From Persicaria tinctoria (lineage: Eukaryota > Streptophyta > Magnoliopsida > Caryophyllales > Polygonaceae): a DNA stretch of 64,000 nt. The DNA is taken from contig JBANSL010000002.1 of NCBI GenBank assembly GCA_037127255.1, forward strand, positions 43,309,892-43,373,891, in the 5' to 3' direction. The translations under genes and the position numbers were made by a program. Below, in pieces: positions 58,723 through 64,000 of this stretch; position 1 is the first letter of the stretch; the number at the start of each line of letters is the position of its first letter. Under the pieces are notes generated by a model. That model was not told the DNA's origin and made no database searches. It saw only the letters and a program-made list of their open reading frames with translations.

Positions 58723-60685
58723 ATGCTTGGTGTCCAAAGTGGCTGCTTCTTCGGTTGGTAAAACCATTGGGCCGTATTTGGAAGATATACAATTTGGAGT
58801 GGATGTTTCAGGGGGCGGTGAAGCGGTGCTGCATGCAGTCAACAGATTAGTAGAAGCTCAAGGGTATGATAATAGCATGTCTATGCTTCTGGTTGATTTC
58901 AAAAATGCATTTAATCTTGTTGATCGCAGTGCTATGATTAAGGAGGTTCGTCGTATGTGTCCTTTCATATCTCATTGGGTTGAGTTTTGCTATGCACGTC
59001 CCACTCGCTTATATTATGGTGATCAGATCCTATATTCGTGTCAGGGGGTTCAACAGGGTGACCCTCTTGGACCGTTACTTTTATCCCTTACACTGCACCC
59101 CTTGATTCGTAAGGTCAAGGATAGTTACGAGCTGAAGCTTAATGCTTGATACCTTGATGATGGGACACTGATTGGAGACACTTTGATGGTTAGCAAGGCG
59201 CTCGCCATTGTCCAGGAGGATGGTCTGAACTTAGGTCTTCACCTCAATATTGATAAAACAGAAGTATTTTGGCCGAGTGAGGACCAACGTTGTAGGGAGG
59301 TCGGGGTATTCCCCAAGCATATTTCACGTCCGGTGGGGGGAGTTAAGCTCCTTGGTGGATCTGTTAGCTTGGATCTTTCCTTCTGCAACGAGGTGATGAT
59401 GAGGAGAGTGTTGAAAAATAATGCCCTGATGGAAGCCATCAAGAAGTTAGAAGATCCTCAATGTGAGTTATTGTTCCTCCGAGCCTGCTCAGGAGTCTCT
59501 CGTCTATACTTTGCGATGCGGACAACCCCGCCCCCATGTTTTATAGATGCCCATCGTGTTTTTGATGCTTCTTTGAGGTCTTCAGTGGAACAAATAGTTA
59601 CACTTGGAGGATCAGGCTTTGACTCTTTACAGTGGCGTCTGTCTACTATGCCCCTAGATTATGGTGGTCTTGGAGTCTACACTGCTACAGACACCTTACA
59701 TTTTGCTTTTCTCGCTTCGAGGATCCAGTCCCGCAGTTTGCAGGATCGTATTTTGAGGAGTGCTGGTGTGACTGGTGATGGGTCCTCTTTTGAATTAGCA
59801 GTCTCCAGTTGGGTTAGTCCTATCGATAAGGATGTATTGGACATGTGTGTATTACAGCCAGCCCCCTGCCTAATGAAGAAAATGGTTAGTTGCTACTACA
59901 AAAATGTGGACAAACACCCCAAGGTAGACTTTGCTCTTACTGGGAGGGAAGAAGCTCTTGTTGCAAATCTGAAGCTCCTTATGGCCCAACAGTGGTTGAA
60001 GGCCGCTCCTATTCCAGGTCTTGGTCAGGTTATGAATCCCGTCACCTTCCGCTCTGCTATTCAATACCGTATGGGAATTGAGGTATTTAGTGCAGGTTCC
60101 AAAGGCCCTGCTTGTGAGAAAGGCATTTTGGATGCGTGGGGAGATCATGCACTTGCTTGTGCTGCTGATATTGGTGTTAAGCATCGACATAATGTGGTAC
60201 GTGATGCTTTGTTTGATGAGTGCTTGAAGGCTGGAATATCTGGCTGTAAAGAGGCGTCTACTGGTATGGTTGATGACAAAGGAGGGGAGCTTCGACCAGC
60301 TGATATTCTATTATTCTACAATTGGTTCCAGGGCAAAGACACTTGTGTGGACGTTACAGGAACTTCTATCTTCAGTTCGGCTGGTCTTTCAAGTTTCATT
60401 CCGGGTAAAGCGGCTAGAGTGGCTGCTGATAACAAAAGGAAGAAGTATGATGATGTTTGCAAGGCCAAAGGTTATCACTTTTTGCCGTTTTCGTTTTCCA
60501 CTATTGGTGACTTAGATGATGGCGCTATGGAACTTCTCAAGCGGGTGTGTGGGGTCGCTAAGGGGGTACCTGAATATAGTAGAGATTTTTGTCACACCTT
60601 GACTATGATTGCGTTTAGTATTCAAAAGGGATGCGGAGCTCAGCTTGTTAGCCGGCTCCGATCTAATTTCATGTAGAAAGTTTAT

Positions 60686-60737
<52 letters not shown>
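58637..60737 (+). pseudogene. Non-LTR retrotransposon ORF, 5'-truncated copy 1, with (TAA)n tail
   Basis: Starts inside RT (GGGVRPIA-like, then LVSKVAASS). Motifs: LLVDFKNAFNLVDRS (motif A), GVQQGDPLGPLLLSL (B), YLDDGTLIGD (C) just after a TGA at 59147 where copy 2 has Trp. After RT and thumb comes a conserved CFIDAHRVFDASLR...YGGLGVYTATD region, then PACEKG...WGDHALACA, KHRHNVVRDAL, ELRPADILLF and TCVDVTG, ending RSNFM at 60676. The Cys/His cluster, RHN and RPADI...DVT order resembles the restriction-like endonuclease of early-branching LINEs such as R2/R4/NeSL. No RNase H is seen. A (TAA)n tract of about 50 bp follows at 60686-60737. Confidence 0.85.
60686..60737. repeat. (TAA)n microsatellite between two LINE copies
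   Basis: About 17 uninterrupted ATA/TAA units after the copy 1 stop codon. It is either the 3' tail of copy 1 or the insertion target of copy 2, whose leader begins immediately after it. Confidence 0.95.
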
Positions 60738-60739
<2 letters not shown>

Positions 60740-61443
60740 CGAGATAGTATCTCGCTCTGCTAGGGCAGGCGATCAGAGATCAGCGATCGGGAGAGGCCAT
60801 CGGTGAAGGCAGGCCATCCGGCGGTTCCCGGTGGCCGGTGCTGGTGCTCCTGAGGCCGGAGCCCATTCTCGGTGACCGGAGCGGCCTGAGCGAGAGCGTG
60901 GAGGCCTGGGCAGCAGGCACGTGATCAGCGTTTCGGCGATCAGGGGCATCTGATCGGTGATGGCGTCTTCACCCGGCGCCCGGAGTCTCATTCATCCGGT
61001 CTTCGGCCTTCATCTCGGTGCCTGGTAGAGCATCGACGTGGTGTCTCAGGGGCCGGGCTACTGCGCGCAGGTTTGTTTCCCTTCTCTTCGAATTGTGCGG
61101 TCTTGGTTTGGTGCTCGATCGGTGTTTGTGTATCTGTTGGCGGGCTGTTCGTTGCGTCTTCGGCGTGCTGTTGTGGTTCGTTGCTTCTGTTCGGGTGGTC
61201 CGTGCTTCTGTTTGCGGCAGCTGTAATTGTAATTGATCGGTGTTGTAGCGCTGCTTGTAGTGATCGATCGGTGGTGCTGAGTGTTGTGATTGTTGCTGCT
61301 GCGGGGGTTATTATTATTATTTTTATTTGTTTTGTTGGTGCTGCAATTGTGGTTGGTTAGTGCTACTGTTGGTTTAGGCATACCACATTGTGGTTTGATT
61401 GTTGGTTTAGGCATACCACGTTGTGCTGCAATTGTTGTTGTAG
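60738..61443 (+). other. GC-rich 5' leader of LINE copy 2
   Basis: CCGAGATAGTATCTCG hairpin at the start, then GC-rich sequence with repeated GATC(A/G)G words and G/T-rich sequence up to the start codon at 61444. Overlapping C/V/R-rich frames are shadows. Confidence 0.55.
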
Positions 61444-64000
61444 ATGAAAGGCGCGGGAGGTGTACTACCGGTGAGGGTTCATTGCCCCTTCGTTGGGTGT
61501 GATGGATGCAAGAATGGTAGTGGTAAGGGTCTCACTCCGGCCTATTTTATTAGACACTTACGGGATGTCCATCTTAGAAGTGATGCGGTGTCTGGGTTCA
61601 AAGCGCTTCTTGGGTCTAATCTTGGTATTTATGGGCAGTTTGAGACGGTTTTACGACAACTTGGTCTTTGGTTTTGTGGCCAGTGTTGTGTCACCCACAC
61701 CGTATCCAAGAATTGTTTTCATGACGGTGACGTTGTTGAAGCTCCTTTGTCTGATGACGGAACCATTACCTTTTTCATTCACGGGTTGGCCCGTCCTGCT
61801 ATTGATGTCGGTAATTCGTCGGTTGATATAGCTCAAGAGGATGATCAGGGTGATATTGCGCTAAATGTGGGATTTGACGTCACGTTATTGGGGAGAGTGT
61901 TTAGTGCTAAAGTTCATACGGTGAAGAATGTCCCATGGAAGTGTAGATTGGGTTTTGCTAGAGTTCTTAAGGATGCCCTTGATAGGGTTGCATCGGATCC
62001 GTCTAGTGTGTCGGCTTGGGTGTGTCTCCTTATTATGCCTCTTTGTATCCTGCATAGGTACAAGCCTAGGACTAGCGCAGAAAATCGGTCGGGACTAAAG
62101 AGGTGCATGCAGATTGATAGTATTTCCGATGCTATTCGGGTGTGGAGAGAACCTGGGGGCATCCATCGTCTTGTCTCTGATCTTTTGTCTGGTAATTTCG
62201 ATGCACCTTCTAGGAGTGAGGAGAGGTGTCAGGAGGAGCAGGCCATTAAGCAATGCAAGCGAAAGGTTGGCGATGGGCATTTTTCTGCAGCTATTCGCAT
62301 TCTAACGTCGTCGGGTGTCGCTCCGCAGACGGATGATACTCTTAGAGAGCTTGCAGACTAACATCCGTTCTCCCCGGCACCCTACATGCTCCCTGAACCT
62401 ATTGTCGTCGACCCCTTGCAGGTTTCCAGGAGTTTAGTTTTAGACAGAATAAGAAGCTTCCCAAAGGGCACGTCGTGTGGGAAAGATGGGCTACGCGCTC
62501 AACACTTGTTGGACACTCTTAGTGGTGCAGCTGTGGCGATTGCTGAGGAGGTTTCCGACTCTATAACGAGGGTGGTTAATTTATTTCTCAGTGGCCGGTG
62601 TCCTCCTTCTTTGAGTGAATTTGTTGCAAGTGCTCCACTCACGCCTCTCCTTAAGCCGGGTGGGGGGATTCGTCCCATTGTTGTTGGGTGAATCTGGCGG
62701 CGTTTGGTGTCGAAAGTGGCAGCATCTTCGGCTGGTAAAACCCTTGGGCCTTATCTTGAAAATGCTCAGTTTGGGGTTGGAGTGTCAGGTGGTGGAGAAG
62801 CAGTGCTGCATGCGGTTAACAGATTAGTGGAATCTCAGGGGTGTGATAATAGTCTGACTATGCCTTTGGTAGATTTCAAGAATGCTTTCAATCTGGTTGA
62901 TCGCAGTGCTATGATCAGAGAGGTTCGTCATATGTGCCCTTTTATCGCCCATTGGGTTGAGTTCTGCTATGCTCGTCCTGCTCGGTTATATTACGGTGAT
63001 CAGGTCCTCTATTCGTGTCAGGGGGTTCAGCAAGGTGACCCTCTTGGACCTCTTCTTTTCTCACTTACGTTGCATCAGTTGATCCGTAAGGTTATGGACA
63101 GTTGTGAGCTGAAGCTTAATGCTTGGTATCTGGATGACGGAACGCTGATTGGGGACACTTTGATGGTCAGCAGAGCCCTTTCCATTATCAGAGAAGAGGG
63201 CCCGGCCCTAGGACTTCACCTTAATATTGATAAGACGAAAATATTTTGGCCGAATGAGGACACACGCGGTAGGGAAGTTGGGGTTTTTCCTGAGCATATT
63301 TCCCGTCCGATGGGAGGGGTTAAACTACTTGGTGGGCCTGTTAGCTTGGATTCTTCCTTTTGTAACGAGGTGATATTGAAGAGGGTTCTGAAAACCAATG
63401 CCCTGATGGAGGCTATCAGGAGGTTAGAAGATCCTCAGTGTGAGTTATTGCTTTTGCGGGCCTGCTCGGGAGTCTCTCGTCTCTACTTTGCAATGCGAAC
63501 CACCCCGCCTTCATGTTTCATAGATGTGCAAGGTGTTTTTGATGATTTTTTGAGGATGTCATTGGAACATATAGTGACACTCGGGGGTTCGGGTTTTGGC
63601 CCTCTACAGTGGCGCCTTTCTACCATGCCTATTGACTGCGGTGGCCTTGGGGTTTACACCGCTGCGGACACGCTACATTATGCTTTTATTGCTTCGAGGC
63701 TCCAGTCGCATGGGTTGCAGGATCGTATTTTGAGGGCTTCTGGAGTATCTGGTGATGGGTCTGCTTTCGGATCAGCTACTTCTAGGTGGAGTAATATCAT
63801 TGGTGAGGATGTCTTGGATATTTGTGCGGTACAACCAGCCCCCTGTCTAATGAAGAAATTGGCTAGTTGTTACTACAAAAATGTCGACAAGCACCTCAAG
63901 GTGGAGTTTGCTCTTACTGAGAGGCAAGAAGCTCTGTTTGCAAACCTGAAACTCCCTATGGCCCAACAATGGCTAAAGGCTGCTCCTATACCCGGTCTTG
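61444..64000 (+). pseudogene. Non-LTR retrotransposon ORF, copy 2, cut by window end
   Basis: Starts MKGAGGVLPVRVHCPFVGCD. An N-terminal finger C-X4-C...H-X4-H (HCPFVGC, then IRHLRDVH) is followed by a CGQCC...CFHDG cluster, and no APE endonuclease is visible. RT region: DPLQVSRSLVLDRIRSFPKG, then KPGGGIRPIVVG, LVDFKNAFNLVD, GVQQGDPLGPLLFSL, WYLDDGTLIGD. Two in-frame stops (TAA 62359, TGA 62689) occur without frame change. It is about as similar to copy 1 as family members usually are and keeps Trp before LDD. The window ends before the C-terminal endonuclease-like part. Confidence 0.85.

Noticed and set aside
61018..61414. Cys/Val-rich frames upstream of LINE copy 2
   Set aside because: Overlapping frames in G/T-rich leader DNA, no motif, and the real ORF starts at 61444.

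Overview
This is a gene-poor, transposon-dense piece of a flowering-plant nuclear genome, probably a eudicot. The evidence is GT-AG introns, a pectinesterase-type gene, ADP-ribosylation-factor and annexin gene fragments, Athila-like Ty3/Gypsy elements with a tRNA-Asp primer site, and DUF1985/Ulp1, Mutator-like, CACTA-like and Stowaway-like elements. I cannot name the species. Only one gene looks intact: a five-exon pectinesterase-like gene at 39968-41701. Everything else I can recognise is mobile, captured or decayed.

Layout. 1-1332: GC-rich edge, A-rich degenerate repeats and a GTTGACC palindrome array. 1560-16440: three decayed copies of a DUF1985 plus Ulp1-peptidase gene (fragment at 1560; copy A forward at 6730-9820; copy B reverse at 12139-15512), interrupted by the 3' part of an Athila-like element (2055-5650) and a solo LTR (10322-11730, TSD AAAGC). 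16440-34200: a small element carrying an unrecognised reverse-strand ORF, split by a 15.2 kb Athila-like element (17743-32956; LTRs 1864 and 1764 bp). That element itself contains a hAT-like insertion at 23998-24779. 34254-39060: a Stowaway-like MITE, a 5'-truncated LINE with a 16-bp TSD, and a broken Mutator-like transposase gene split by another solo LTR (36604-38319, TSD ATATG). 39846-41701: the pectinesterase-like gene. 42253-49122: a CACTA-type MITE, an ARF pseudogene fragment, and a CACTA-like element carrying transposase and annexin pieces. 50930-58640: CTCAAT-type repeats containing a Mutator-like element (51733-57623, 9-bp TSD). That element was invaded by a short non-autonomous LTR retrotransposon (52060-57118, two 1401-bp LTRs, TSD GTCTC). 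58637-64000: two head-to-tail copies of an unusual non-LTR retrotransposon separated by a (TAA)n tract.

The most striking pattern is short, near-palindromic GC-rich words repeated many times inside the Athila-like elements. The full-length element uses TCGAGATCGA-type words in both LTRs and in the linkers between its protein domains, where they are translated as LEIDE / SSRSTS peptides. The truncated copy at 2055-5650 uses the closely related CTCGATATCGAG. The two solo LTRs use different words (CGCTGCCAGCG and GCCGCCCAGCGGC) at the equivalent LTR position upstream of the TATA box. A second notable item is the non-LTR family at the right edge. It has an N-terminal Cys/His finger, a YLDD reverse transcriptase and a C-terminal Cys/His, RHN, RPADI region resembling a restriction-like endonuclease. 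That layout would be unusual for plant LINEs.

Limits: all calls come from reading the sequence and the translated frames by eye. No alignment or database search was run, so family names are recognitions from motifs. Boundaries supported by target-site duplications are firm; the others are approximate.
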